A stretch of DNA of 64,000 nt from Aspidapion aeneum (taxonomy: Eukaryota; Arthropoda; Insecta; Coleoptera; Brentidae): assembly GCA_963576565.1 (NCBI GenBank), contig CAUYVT010000055.1:1-64000 (forward strand), read 5' to 3'. Below are positions 43,376-53,954 of the stretch, piece by piece; the first letter of the stretch is position 1, and each line of letters opens with the position of its first letter. The notes beneath the pieces are model-generated. The model ran no database searches and was not told the origin of the DNA. It saw only the letters and a program-made list of their open reading frames with translations. The position numbers and the translations under genes were made by a program.

Positions 43376-43829
43376 TTTCTGGAAGACCGGGAGACGATAC
43401 ATTTCCAGGATGCAGTGACCATATCTACAGTTACTGGTGCATGTGGAACATTCACCAGGTTTTTAACATCCATCGATAGATGTCAACATTAACGATGAAT
43501 TTCAACCCCCAAACCCTACCCCTACTTCTTTTGAAAAGAGCCTCTCTTTTAAAAAAAATTATCCAGTTCAAATTATATTGCCACCGTTAAGTTTAGCGTG
43601 CCCAAAAACGTGTAAAACGACACTAAATACCATAATTTATGTAAAATATCAAAATTTGACATTTTAGTGACAAAATGGCCGCCATATTCAAAAAAATTTT
43701 TAAATGATGATACTTAACTCTATTTAAGAAAAAAAAACGATTTTTGACAGAAATAATGGGACAAAATTCTCGACAAAAGTTGATACGTTGATGCTTAACG
43801 TCTTCTTTTATCTCTACATTGATGACGTC

Positions 43830-43940
43830 ATAACTGGTAGTGGGGGTCAGAAATTTTCTGGGTCTAGGGCGTTTTTTATTCCTTGATATATCTACTATCT
43901 AAATCCAAAAGGGCATCTTCTCCGTCAGAAGTGAAATATT
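43830..43940 (-). repeat. Right arm of an outer inverted repeat
   Basis: Inverted counterpart of 39345-39490 (GGTAGTGGGGGTCAGAAATT, TCTAGGGCGTTTTTTATT, AAAAGGGCATCTTCTCCGTC). Confidence 0.7.
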
Positions 43941-46160
43941 TTTATGAATTTTAAGACTAAGCAACCCGACTACACCCGATGACTTAAAATGGTGTGATCG
44001 ATCTGGGGAGTTTTAAAAAATCCCATTCCACGGGACACGATTTCTTACTATAAGCCCTTCAACTGTTACAAGAAAATCGGTTTTTTAATTTGCAACTTCT
44101 CTCTTAGGCAAGTTTAGTAGTCGTGCAAAAATGACATAAATTTTTAAAAATCCATAATTGGAGATTTAATTTCCGTTCCGTCGCTCTGTTCAGCTCAACT
44201 CTTTCAACATCCGAGTAAAGAATTTAAAAAAAACATAATTATCAGTCAAAATATTGAGCAAACGGTTAATTTGAAGTTATCAGTGGCGGAGCATATTTAG
44301 GGTTTTATTAACGGAACAACTTGTGGTAAATCGGCATTTTTATTTGTTTTAGGGAAAGTTGGAAAAACTACATTGACCAAAAAACAGTTAAGGGAAGATC
44401 TTCTTGTAACAAAGTATTTCTTGAAATGTCCCTTCTTTAAAATCTTAAGAAAAGTTTGAAAATTAAGAAAAATCGAAAAATGGTTTTGGCCAAAAAATTA
44501 GCTAAGGCTAATCTTAAAAATATTTACCTAATTCTAAAATTATAAATCAGTTTTTTTCGCAAAAACGCGCCGTTTTAAGAAAACTAGGAAAATTTACTTC
44601 AGACAGTACGCTTCCGTAAAAGTATCTGGATGTAGTGCGCTAAGACCTAAACTTACCCAATGATGTGTTCTAATCTAACTTAAGCAAACATAACCTTACC
44701 CAGCCTAATCCAACCCAAACCAATCTAACCTAACATGACTTGGCTTGATTTTACATTATTTTCCAGTCAAGATTTAGTCGCGAGCATGCCACCGAAATAT
44801 TTGCAACCAATTTCTTGCACAAAGTACAAAAGCCCATAAAATGAAAAAACAACTTTTTCAAAAAAAATTACAAGAAAAAGCACATTTAGAATATTGATCA
44901 AAGGAGTCTTCTCCATTTCAGTGTATACAAGTAAAAAAATACTTAAATATGAATAAAAAGGATTAATTTTCTTTTATAGGAGAAAAAGCCTGTCAAATTA
45001 CGTTTGTTTCGCTTTACATGATAACAGCACCCAATAAAAAAAATTGAATATTACAAAGAAATAAATCCGGTTTGACCGTTTTACGTAGGAGTTTGTAGGT
45101 ATTACAAACTTGACATACCAAAGTTGAATTTAAAAGTAAGTCGTCGATTAGCTGTCATCGTTTAATGTAAAATTGTCAAAATATTGCTTAGTACTATTAC
45201 TGCCTGGCAGAAATTACCCCGTTACCCTCCTCAAATTCGCGCTTTCTGTCTTGTTTTACTCCAATAAGTAATGTATAAGTATGTTGGGCCAATTTCGATG
45301 TTTTTTGGGGATTTTAGTTATTTTTAGCCGAGATAAAAGCAAGTGGACTGGGCTCAATTTTCGAGACGTTCTCAAATATCAAGGCCGCTTTTTAATACAC
45401 ATCGTCGTGTTTGAACTACGAGGGGTTTTTGAAAATTCTGCATTAAACGAGCTGGCTTATAACTTTTTAATTTACGAAAATTTCATTTATGTGTAAAATG
45501 CTTTTTAATAACTTTTTTTATTAGAAATTCAACTGTCAAACTAAATTTATTTTATAACTTCTATCTTCATCTAATAGATTACTAAAAAACAAAAACTATG
45601 GATATGATCAAAAGGTGGGCCAGATCCTTAAAATATCAAAATATATAACATAGCTTAAGTTTTAAATTTTAACAAAAAATTATTGATTCTGATAAAGAGG
45701 CAGTTATAAAAGAACCGGAAATATTTGGTTAAACTAATCATAAGATTAAAATAATATTTAAAAATCCAACATTACACAAGTATTAACTAAACGGTGCTAA
45801 GTTTATAGAGTAGGTCTAAATTTTGGTCGAAGGTTTAACTTATTTTTTGTCTTAAATGCAATAATTTTTATTAGTTATATAATTGTTTATAAATACTTTG
45901 CAATATAGGCCAACTTTTTCGTTGTTACAATGAAATTATATAAAAAAAAACAATTACAAATAAATTTAAAAAAGTTCATTTTTAAATTTGAAATTGCAGC
46001 TGTATTTAAACCTCCAAACGTCACTCGGGAATGTCTAATAAAATTGGAGTAAATCCCGCCATTTGACAGCTGTTCGTTTTACGTTAATTATATCGACCAG
46101 TTGGCTTTGACTGTACCATTTCAATTTTACCCAGCTTGCTTGAGATAGAATTCTAATATA
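43941..46160. other. Intron sequence, nothing firm
   Basis: AT-rich. The complement of 44660-44750 reads as degenerate TTAGGTTAGATTGG-type repeats. A 71-codon frame at 45281-45496 has no recognisable domain. No gene. Confidence 0.45.
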
Positions 46161-46183
46161 AGTTGCGCTTTTTGGGTGGCGGA

Positions 46184-46395
46184 ACAAAGATCGAAAGACA
46201 AAAGATCAAAAGACAAAAGATCGAATACAAAAGATCAAAAAACAAAAGATCGAAAAGACAAAAGATCGAAATACAAAAAATCGAAAGTACAAAAGATCGA
46301 AAAACAAAAGATCGAAAAACAAAAGATCGAATATGCAAAAGATCGAAAAACAAAAGATCGAAAGACAAAAGATCGAAAGTACAAAAGATCGAAAA
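46184..46395 (+). repeat. Minisatellite of AAAGATCGAAARAC units
   Basis: About 14 units of 13-17 bp, preceded by GGGTGGCGGAACAAAGATCG. The same motif, including the GGGTGGCGGAAC edge, occurs inverted at 60296-60466. Confidence 0.92.
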
Positions 46396-46424
46396 TAGCG
46401 CGTTTCAAAATATCGCTATTACAT

Positions 46425-46650
46425 AGTTTAAAAAAAAAACTTTCCTGATTTCTTTTCCGGGGTCCTAAAAGGTGTGTAACTAAACTGAACCGAACCGAAC
46501 CGGTTCGACTATGGGGTCTCTTTCTAACATATAATTTCAAAAAAAAACTTTCCTGAAATGTTTCCCGAGATCCTACAGGGTGTAAAACCAAACCGAAACC
46601 CTCTAGGATCCCGGGAAAGAAATCAGGAAAGTTTTTTTTTGAAAAAATAT
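46425..46650. repeat. Three-copy inverted/direct module at the Gypsy insertion point
   Basis: A 45-bp module with AAAACTTTCCTGA and GGGGTCCTA/GAGATCCTA occurs at about 46430 and 46540 in direct orientation and near 46597-46645 inverted. The ends can fold back on each other. Ends in ATAT, the Gypsy target copy. Confidence 0.65.
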
Positions 46651-46660
46651 TGTTACGGGT

Positions 46661-47001
46661 TGATTGGTATAAAGCGAAAAATTAATTAGATTGCTGGTTC
46701 ATAAAATTAGTTTACCAATCACCTGCGAATAATTTAATTAATTATGAAATCTGAACTGAAAATAATTACGAACAGTTGAAGATGCACTTACCCCTGTTTT
46801 TGCAGCGTGTTGTTCGTGACGTCTTTCACACAGAAGTGATTTTTCGACAGCAATTGTCATATATCGAAGCGCGCACACCCCCAATGTACAAATTCAACTG
46901 GTTGACTGCGCGAAGATGCAATTGAACATGCTCAGAAAGTAAAATAAAATAAAATTCTTATACCCAAAAGTATATTTACAAAGGCGAGTGAATTTTGGAC
47001 A
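46661..47001 (-). repeat. BEL3 3' LTR
   Basis: 341 bp, TG..CA. Positions 46729-46849 have no counterpart in the 5' LTR. Confidence 0.93.
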
Positions 47002-47035
47002 TTCTGCCCGCCTAAAAATTACATTGATGTAATTT

Positions 47036-50000
47036 TTAAATGTTTTCAGGTTCAAAGTCCATCGGTAAAGGACATAGCTTTACCAGAGGTCTTTGAAATA
47101 TTCCTGAGACAGTGCGCACAGTGGCAACACGTGAGATTTGATCTTCACCTGGGTGAAGGGCAATAATTCTACCAAGCGACCATTTTGTCGGTGGTAAATT
47201 ATCCGACTTTATGTGTACCATAGTACCTATAGCAGGGGCGGGACAAGTGGGTTCCAGCCACTTGGACCGCTGCTGCAGTGTATGTAAATATTCCTTAGAA
47301 TAACGCGCCCAAAAATCCTGATGTAATCTTTGGATCATCTGCCATCTAGAGAGGCGGTTTAGTTTGATACTGGTTACATCAGGATCGGGTAAACTACAAA
47401 CAGGTTCTAGAGTCAAAAAATGATTTGGTGTCAACGCAGACAAATCATTGGGGTCGCTAGATAAAGGAGACAATGGTCTAGAATTTAATAGCGCTTCCAC
47501 TTGTACTAAGACCGTATAAAGCTCTTCGTACGTTAAAATCTGGCTTCCGATAACGCGATACAAATGCGTTTTTACCGCCTTTACTCCACTTTCTGCTAAT
47601 CCAGAAAAGTGTGGCGCCCCTGGGGGGTGAAAAAACCACTCAATGGATTCCGCGGCTGCCGCTTGTTTAAATATTATCTGTAATTCCTTATTTGCACCCT
47701 TAAACGTAGTTCCTTGGTCTGATATTATTTTTGAGACCCTTCCTCGACGTGCCATAAAACGCCTTAAAGCACACAGAAAAGCTTCGCTAGAATAATCCGA
47801 AACTAATTCGATATGAAGAGCCTTGGTAGAGAAGCAAACGAATATGCAGATCCAAGCCTTAAGCGTTTTATTTCCGCGAACTTTTCTGCTTAATGATATG
47901 GATATTGGACCCGCATAGTCACAACCGACTACGGTAAAACTTTTGACAGCAGATATGCGTAATTTGGGTAAGTTTCCCATTTTTGGTTCAAAAGGTTTCG
48001 GATTAAGTCGCCAACAATTTTTACAGTTAGCGATAACGGTTCTTATCGCCCGCTTAGGAGATAATATCCAGAAATTTTGAAAAATTAAGAACTGTAAAGT
48101 TTGCAAACCTGGGTGCAAATAAGATTTATGATAGTGTTCAATGAGGAGCGTAGTTAATCTATGTTGTCGTGGTAAAAGAATCGGGTGTTTCTGGTCATAT
48201 GAAAGATCAGAATATCGGAGGCGACCTCCAACCCGCAATATATTTTTATTATCAAGAAAAGCGTCTAACTTTCTAAAAGGCTTTGAAATGCGTTTTTTCG
48301 CATTAATATTTGAGATTTCTTGAGAAAATGTGACTGTTTGAACATGCCTGATCAGAAAAATAAGAGCGAGATTAAGTTCTGACAGGACTATGGGTCCAGT
48401 ACGATAAGCAAGATTTCTTTTAAAGCAGATAAAACGATACCAGATAGCGATTATCCTTTGAATTTTAGAAAGCGAAGAATATTTGTTTAAAAGAATATCA
48501 AAAAACTTGTTTTCTGTAAATGCGACCAAAGTTATTTTCCTTTCTTCACCAAGAACTTCGTCCGAATCCAATGGTTCAGAATAAATGCTTGGTGGCCAAT
48601 GCTCATCAGGCATTGAAAGCCAATCTGGACCGCACCACCAAAGGGGCGTATTTAACAATTCTGACGGCAACAAAGTTCTTGTTGCACAGTCTGCGGGATT
48701 ATCATTTGTGCGTACATGCTGCCATATTGCAGCTGGTAGTTTATTTTGAATTTTCGCAACCCGGTTGGCGACAAATGTTTTGTATCTATAAGGGGGATTT
48801 TTAATCCAGCTAAGAGCGATTGTGGAATCTGACCACGCGAAAATTTTAGAAATTTTAATTTTATCTCCTAGAATTTTTAAAATTGCGGAAACAAGATCAA
48901 CCAGTAAAACAGCGGCTACTAGCTCTAATCTCGGGATTGAAATTGTTTTTACCGGAGCGATTTTTGCTTTAGCAGCAATGAGAAAAGTGCAGATTTTATT
49001 ATTTTGTAAAACGCGAAAATACGCTATACTAGCGTAAGCTTTTTCTGACGAATCACAGAAAGCGTGAAGTTGACATTCTGTAAAATTATCAATAATAAAA
49101 CGTCGCGGTAAAGAAAAGTTTTGAATAAGGCCTAACTCAGATTTATATTTTAACCAACGTTGGCGTATAAAGGGGGAAACTTCCTGGTCCCAGTCATATT
49201 TTTGTTTCCACAGAAGCTGCAATAGATCTTTGGAGAACAGGCTCAGAGGTGAGAGCCATCCTAGTGGATCAAAGCATCTTGCAATTTCTGACAGAATCGT
49301 GCGTTTTGTACATTCTCGTTCCAATGGATCTACGCGATAGGTAAAAATATCTTTACAAGGAATCCATTGTAAGCCTAAAATTTTTATTGTTTCAGATTCT
49401 GAATCGAAATTAAACGAGTTTGAGTGCAAGTAAGACTCCGGAAGGTCTTGTAAAAATGACTTATTGTTGCTTGCAAATTTTCTAAGTTCGAACCCACCGT
49501 TTCCCAATAGTTCTATAAGTTGATCGCGTAAATTTCTAGCTTCTGAGAGGTTATTTGCATTACAAATTAAATCATCAACGTAAATTGAGGTTTTGAGTAC
49601 CTCACGAGCTTGAGGAAACTTGTTTCCTTCATCCTGTGCTAATTGAGCAATGACGCGGTTAGCGAGATATGGAGAAGAGCTCAGACCAAAAGTGACCCGT
49701 TTAAAACGCATGTCTTTTATGGGCTCGTTGGGAGTGAATCTCCATATTATTCTTTGAAAATCCCTATGAATAGGGGCAATTAAAACTTGTGTAAACATGC
49801 TTTTAAGATCACAAGTAAAGACCACAGAAGAAATACGAAAACTGAGAAGTAGAGCAAAAACTTCTTTTTGAAGTTTTGGCCCCGTAAGAAGGGTGTCATT
49901 TAGCGAGGGTGAATTTTGATTTGGACGAGACGATCCGTCGAAAACAATTCGAATATTGTCACCCTTGGCTACGCAATGATGGGGTAAGTAAAAAGAGTTT

Positions 50001-52438
50001 TTATTTATTTCTTCGTCAGGAATAATTTCAAGATAATCATTGTTAATATATTCTTGAATAGTATCTGAATATTTTTTATAAATATTAGGATTTAAAATTA
50101 AGCGTTTTTCAAGCGAAAAAAATCTTCTTAAAGCCAATGAGCGCGTTGCATGAAAATCAAATTGCGGAGGCGTATTATCTTGGAAAGGTAGTTCTACCAT
50201 GTATCGCCCTGTTTCGTCTCTACAGTGAGTCTCAACAAAGCTTTTCTCGGCAAGAATATCGGAGGGCGAGCAAAAATTTGCTTTAGGTAGCTCTTCTAAT
50301 TCCCAAAAGCGTTTTAAAGCGTGGTCTAGCGATAGTGAATCGGTTTCATTTACAGAGCAAAATAAAGCGGTTGAATGTGATTGCGAATTAATTTTATTAT
50401 TTTTATTTTTTCCCATAATAATATAGCCAAAAATACTATTAAGAAGAATTGGTTTGTTGGGGCCATTATCAATGCGCCCTTCGCGTAAAATATAGGGAAA
50501 AATATCAGCGCCCAAAAGAAAATCAATATTAGCGGGTTCTTGGAACGTAGGGTCCGCGAAGGGTACATTTTGAAAATCAGAAGTATCTATATTACCTAAA
50601 TAAGTGCTAGGAATTTCCGAACACAACTTGGGTAAGATCACAGCGTCGACTGACATGCGTGGTTCCGTTTGATTATACGGTTTGATAATACAAGTTACTC
50701 CTCCCTGAGAGGTAACTTCATTCATAGATCCTAATCCTTGAATAGAAAGGGATAAACTATAGCGTGGAAGTGAAAGTTTTTTGAAAAACTTCAAAGAGAC
50801 GTAACTGCATTCTGAGCCAGAATCAAGAATAACCCTAGCTTTTTGAAAAATGCCACGAGAATCCATAACCTCGATAATAGCGGTAGATAAAATTGTATTC
50901 TGAGCGTGCGAATTGGAGAAGTAATTTAAGGTATTTTGCGAATTTTGAGGTAAATTTTCCATACCTGTTTGTGGCGGTTGCTGAAAAGCGCGAGAGGTTG
51001 GCGAATTATTTTGCTGAGGCGAGATATTACCATTAAAAGCAGGCGAATTATTTTGTGAAGAACTTTGCGGGTTATTGTATTGCGAATTATAAAAGGGGGG
51101 TCGTACATTAGAATTGTAATTATTTTCAAGATTCGTGCGGTTAGAAGTATGTGGACTGTAATTGTTGTTATTTTTAAAAATATGTAAAAGAGAGTGATGT
51201 CTATTAGATTGACAGTAACGACAAACAGACTGCGATTGACATAAAGCTAGGTTATGTTGCCCACTTAAACAATTAGGACACCAGTTGTTGTCTTTAGCTA
51301 ACTGAAAACGTTCAGAGGAATTTTTATTTTTAAATTCTAAGCATCTGTAAATATTATGGTCACGTGATTGACATAAAAGACAAGATTGATTTGAATTATT
51401 TAACTTTGTATTATTATTTCGACTTGCATTACCAAAAAATGCAGAAGTTTGTCTAGGTTTTGACTGATTAGAAGAAAATCTATTTTTTGTGTCTGTTTTT
51501 AAAGGTGAAGAAAAATCAGTTTTAGTTGAAAATTCTACCGCTTCTATAGCGTTACATCGTTTTAGTACAAAATTCTTTAAATCGTCAAAAGTAGGAACTT
51601 GAGATGGATCATTAAGTTCAAGTTCAAATCGCGTCATGGTCTCCTGATCTAAATGTTTACTGAAATTATAGTATAGCAAAAAAGACCAATCATCTGTGGG
51701 AAAACCAAGTACCTTAAGGGCGGAGAGATTTTCACTATATACGTCAACTATTGTGCGCAATTGTTTTGAATTTTTAGAATTTGTTACGTAAGGAACATTA
51801 TCCATTGTTTTTAAATGTGAAAAAGCAATAAGCCGTTTGTTATCGTAGCGGTTTTTTAGCGATTCGAGAGCAATTGAATAATTAGCGGCGGCTAAAGGTG
51901 TGCATTGCACCAGTGCTAGCGGGGGTCCCTCTAGGGAGTTTAAAAGATGGTTAAATTTCTCTATATTCGAAATATTTGTGTTGTCAACTAGCGCATTAAA
52001 CATGTCCATAAAATTTCTAAATTGTCTAATATCGCCGGAAAATTTTGGAACTTTCAAATTAGTCAAGTTTGGCGGTCGATTACCACTAGATAGTCCCGAA
52101 GCAGAGGATGCGTCGGTTTCAACCTTCAGTGTTGGCTTTTCAAACAGCGCGGTATACTTAGCGTAATTGTAAGATCGTAAGTATTCAAAGTCTTTTCTCA
52201 CTCCTTCTTCGGTATCAATTTCAAAATCGTCGGTCGCTGACATTAAAGATATAAGATTTTGATGATATTTAGCAAAATCGTTAACCACTTGATCAATTTG
52301 AGCGTACATAATTTTAAACTGAAGTTTAGCCGTCTCGTCAGCATCAGAAGCCGAGTCAGCAAAAGTTTTTAATTCTTTCATTTGATTATGACACATTGTG
52401 CGAAGGGTCTTATACGATTTAATCTTAGCCGCGGACAT
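47036..52438 (-). CDS. BEL3 gag-pol polyprotein
   Basis: 1800 codons in one frame. Gag core 1-300. Zinc knuckles about 350-417 (CLLC..H..C, CPNC..H..C, CRYC..RHH), then an Asn/Gln/Ser-rich linker to about 515. Aspartic protease D-S-G at 539-541. RT active site Y-V-D-D at 953-956. RNase H F-C-D-S-S near 1125. Integrase zinc region near 1465, D-Y-A-G-P near 1508, S-D-Q-G-T-T-F near 1575 and G-L-A-E-S-G-V-K near 1617. It ends V-K-L-C-P-L-P-M. All catalytic residues I can check are present, so it may still be coding-competent. It shows that fusion of gag and pol is the ground state in this group. Confidence 0.96.
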   Translation of the reverse strand: MSAAKIKSYKTLRTMCHNQMKELKTFADSASDADETAKLQFKIMYAQIDQVVNDFAKYHQNLISLMSATDDFEIDTEEGVRKDFEYLRSYNYAKYTALFEKPTLKVETDASSASGLSSGNRPPNLTNLKVPKFSGDIRQFRNFMDMFNALVDNTNISNIEKFNHLLNSLEGPPLALVQCTPLAAANYSIALESLKNRYDNKRLIAFSHLKTMDNVPYVTNSKNSKQLRTIVDVYSENLSALKVLGFPTDDWSFLLYYNFSKHLDQETMTRFELELNDPSQVPTFDDLKNFVLKRCNAIEAVEFSTKTDFSSPLKTDTKNRFSSNQSKPRQTSAFFGNASRNNNTKLNNSNQSCLLCQSRDHNIYRCLEFKNKNSSERFQLAKDNNWCPNCLSGQHNLALCQSQSVCRYCQSNRHHSLLHIFKNNNNYSPHTSNRTNLENNYNSNVRPPFYNSQYNNPQSSSQNNSPAFNGNISPQQNNSPTSRAFQQPPQTGMENLPQNSQNTLNYFSNSHAQNTILSTAIIEVMDSRGIFQKARVILDSGSECSYVSLKFFKKLSLPRYSLSLSIQGLGSMNEVTSQGGVTCIIKPYNQTEPRMSVDAVILPKLCSEIPSTYLGNIDTSDFQNVPFADPTFQEPANIDFLLGADIFPYILREGRIDNGPNKPILLNSIFGYIIMGKNKNNKINSQSHSTALFCSVNETDSLSLDHALKRFWELEELPKANFCSPSDILAEKSFVETHCRDETGRYMVELPFQDNTPPQFDFHATRSLALRRFFSLEKRLILNPNIYKKYSDTIQEYINNDYLEIIPDEEINKNSFYLPHHCVAKGDNIRIVFDGSSRPNQNSPSLNDTLLTGPKLQKEVFALLLSFRISSVVFTCDLKSMFTQVLIAPIHRDFQRIIWRFTPNEPIKDMRFKRVTFGLSSSPYLANRVIAQLAQDEGNKFPQAREVLKTSIYVDDLICNANNLSEARNLRDQLIELLGNGGFELRKFASNNKSFLQDLPESYLHSNSFNFDSESETIKILGLQWIPCKDIFTYRVDPLERECTKRTILSEIARCFDPLGWLSPLSLFSKDLLQLLWKQKYDWDQEVSPFIRQRWLKYKSELGLIQNFSLPRRFIIDNFTECQLHAFCDSSEKAYASIAYFRVLQNNKICTFLIAAKAKIAPVKTISIPRLELVAAVLLVDLVSAILKILGDKIKISKIFAWSDSTIALSWIKNPPYRYKTFVANRVAKIQNKLPAAIWQHVRTNDNPADCATRTLLPSELLNTPLWWCGPDWLSMPDEHWPPSIYSEPLDSDEVLGEERKITLVAFTENKFFDILLNKYSSLSKIQRIIAIWYRFICFKRNLAYRTGPIVLSELNLALIFLIRHVQTVTFSQEISNINAKKRISKPFRKLDAFLDNKNILRVGGRLRYSDLSYDQKHPILLPRQHRLTTLLIEHYHKSYLHPGLQTLQFLIFQNFWILSPKRAIRTVIANCKNCWRLNPKPFEPKMGNLPKLRISAVKSFTVVGCDYAGPISISLSRKVRGNKTLKAWICIFVCFSTKALHIELVSDYSSEAFLCALRRFMARRGRVSKIISDQGTTFKGANKELQIIFKQAAAAESIEWFFHPPGAPHFSGLAESGVKAVKTHLYRVIGSQILTYEELYTVLVQVEALLNSRPLSPLSSDPNDLSALTPNHFLTLEPVCSLPDPDVTSIKLNRLSRWQMIQRLHQDFWARYSKEYLHTLQQRSKWLEPTCPAPAIGTMVHIKSDNLPPTKWSLGRIIALHPGEDQISRVATVRTVSGIFQRPLVKLCPLPMDFEPENI

Positions 52439-53302
52439 GATGATCCTTTATTTAATGCAGATGGGTATAATAAAGAAAAGCAAAACTAAATTTTTAATTA
52501 TTTTTAGCAATTTAGGGATATTACGCGGTATTTTTAACAATTTAGCCAAATAAAATCAATTTATTAAAATCAATTATTGGTAAAATTATCAATTTATTTA
52601 GTGATACTAATAAATAAAAGGGAAAGCGAATTATTAATAATATAATTTTTAATTGAATTTAACCATATTATTTTAGCGAATTAATAAATTTTTATAAATT
52701 AAGTAACGGTGAAAATAGCGAATTATTTATTTACCTTTGTTAGTTAATAAGAGCGAAAACGAACTATTTATTTATATTTACTAATAAATAAAAGCGAAAT
52801 ATTTTTTAATAGTTAAGGGGAATTGCGCGGTGCGAATTAGCGATAATTAATTAACTTAGCGACATGCAATAGCGAGTTATCTACTAGCGATCCCAATAAT
52901 TTGTAAATATAGGCAAGTAAGAAGCTTAAATTATAAACCTCTTTACACAATAAATAATACTATGGCACCCATAAAGCTGCAATAAAAGTTCTAAACTAAA
53001 GCAGCAGTAATAAAATAAAATGCAGATAGGACCTACTGGTAAGCCTATATCATATGCCGATAAATTACGTGCAATTGTTTATGTATATGTAACCTGCCTA
53101 AAACCTACTACTCATTTTAGGAAAGAATGTTAAAGAAAAAAACTGGAATGATAAGCTCATATTCAATGACCTTGAATTTATTTCTCCGAAACAAATTACC
53201 TATTTATAAATCGTCAAAGACGGAAAACCAAAACACGTTGAAAAATGAAAAAAACCTATTATACTTTTATTATTAGCGAAGCGAATAAAAACTTTCAAAC
53301 GC
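52439..53302 (-). other. BEL3 leader
   Basis: 860-bp AT-rich untranslated leader with scattered GCGAA and AGCGAATTA motifs. No long frame. Confidence 0.7.
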
Positions 53303-53320
53303 GTTCGGCTCGTAGGGCCA
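53303..53320 (-). promoter_or_regulatory. BEL3 primer-binding site candidate
   Basis: TGGCCCTACGAGCCGAAC on the element strand, 4 nt after the 5' LTR. The primer tRNA is not identified. Confidence 0.6.
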
Positions 53321-53324
53321 AAAA

Positions 53325-53544
53325 TGATTGGTATAAAGCGAAAAATTAATTAGATTGCTGGTTCATAAAATTAGTTTACCAATCACCTGCGAGCAATTGT
53401 CATATATCGAAGCGCGCATACCCCCAATGTACAAATTCAACTGGTTGAGTGCGCGAAGATGCAATTGAACATGCTCAGAAAGTAAAATAAAATAAAATTC
53501 TTATACCCAAAAGTATATTTACAAAGGCGAGTGAATTTTGGACA
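53325..53544 (-). repeat. BEL3 5' LTR with 121-bp deletion
   Basis: 220 bp. The deletion joins CACCTGCGA to GCAATTGTC and covers about positions 153-273 of the full LTR in element orientation. It may remove transcript start or polyadenylation signals. Confidence 0.92.
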
Positions 53545-53549
53545 CGGGT

Positions 53550-53954
53550 TCACAACGACAAATTAAAACTCGCAATTGTTGAAAACGATACGTCAATTTA
53601 TTTCGACAAATTATGTACAAAAACACGCACTTAAACTTAGTAATAACTTGCTAATAATTCACTACTATAATCGGTCTATTAACTTCGTGTTAATCTCACG
53701 ACCACTACAGCACGTTATCTGTGACTGACTGCCTGGTGCGCGACCCCGGCCCTATATATAGGATCGTCCATCTCTCTCGAACTTTCCGGCAGCCTTCGAC
53801 GTCCGGAAAGTTCCCGCACTACCGCGACCGCAAGCCACAGACAACGCAACTAAAACCTAGACTAAGAATACAACCTTAAGATAAATCGACCTAATACTAC
53901 ACTAAACCTAAATAAATTCCAATTATAAAATTTAAATAACTTAAATTTGTAACA
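53550..53954 (-). repeat. Gypsy 3' LTR, main part
   Basis: 405 bp that continue the 10 bp at 46651-46660 once BEL3 and one CGGGT copy are removed. Together they make 415 bp, the length of the intact LTR. The purine tract CTGCAGAGGAGGATAG (complement of 53955-53970) abuts it and includes the pol stop codon. Confidence 0.93.

Larger units (their letters stand above)
46661..53544 (-). mobile_element. BEL3, BEL/Pao LTR retrotransposon nested in the Gypsy 3' LTR
   Basis: Minus strand. Target duplication CGGGT (46656-46660 and 53545-53549) lies inside the Gypsy LTR, 6-10 bases from its end. The 3' LTR is 46661-47001 (341 bp). The 5' LTR, 53325-53544 (220 bp), lacks 121 bp but is otherwise nearly the same. 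The primer site TGGCCCTACGAGCC is 4 nt inside the 5' LTR; the polypurine tract is AGGCGGGCAGAA (complement of 47002-47013). It has one uninterrupted gag-pol frame. The most intact coding region of the four BEL copies here. Confidence 0.96.

Noticed and set aside
46163..46448. Lys/Arg/Ser-rich frames near the GATCGAAA array
   Set aside because: Translations of the minisatellite in several frames.
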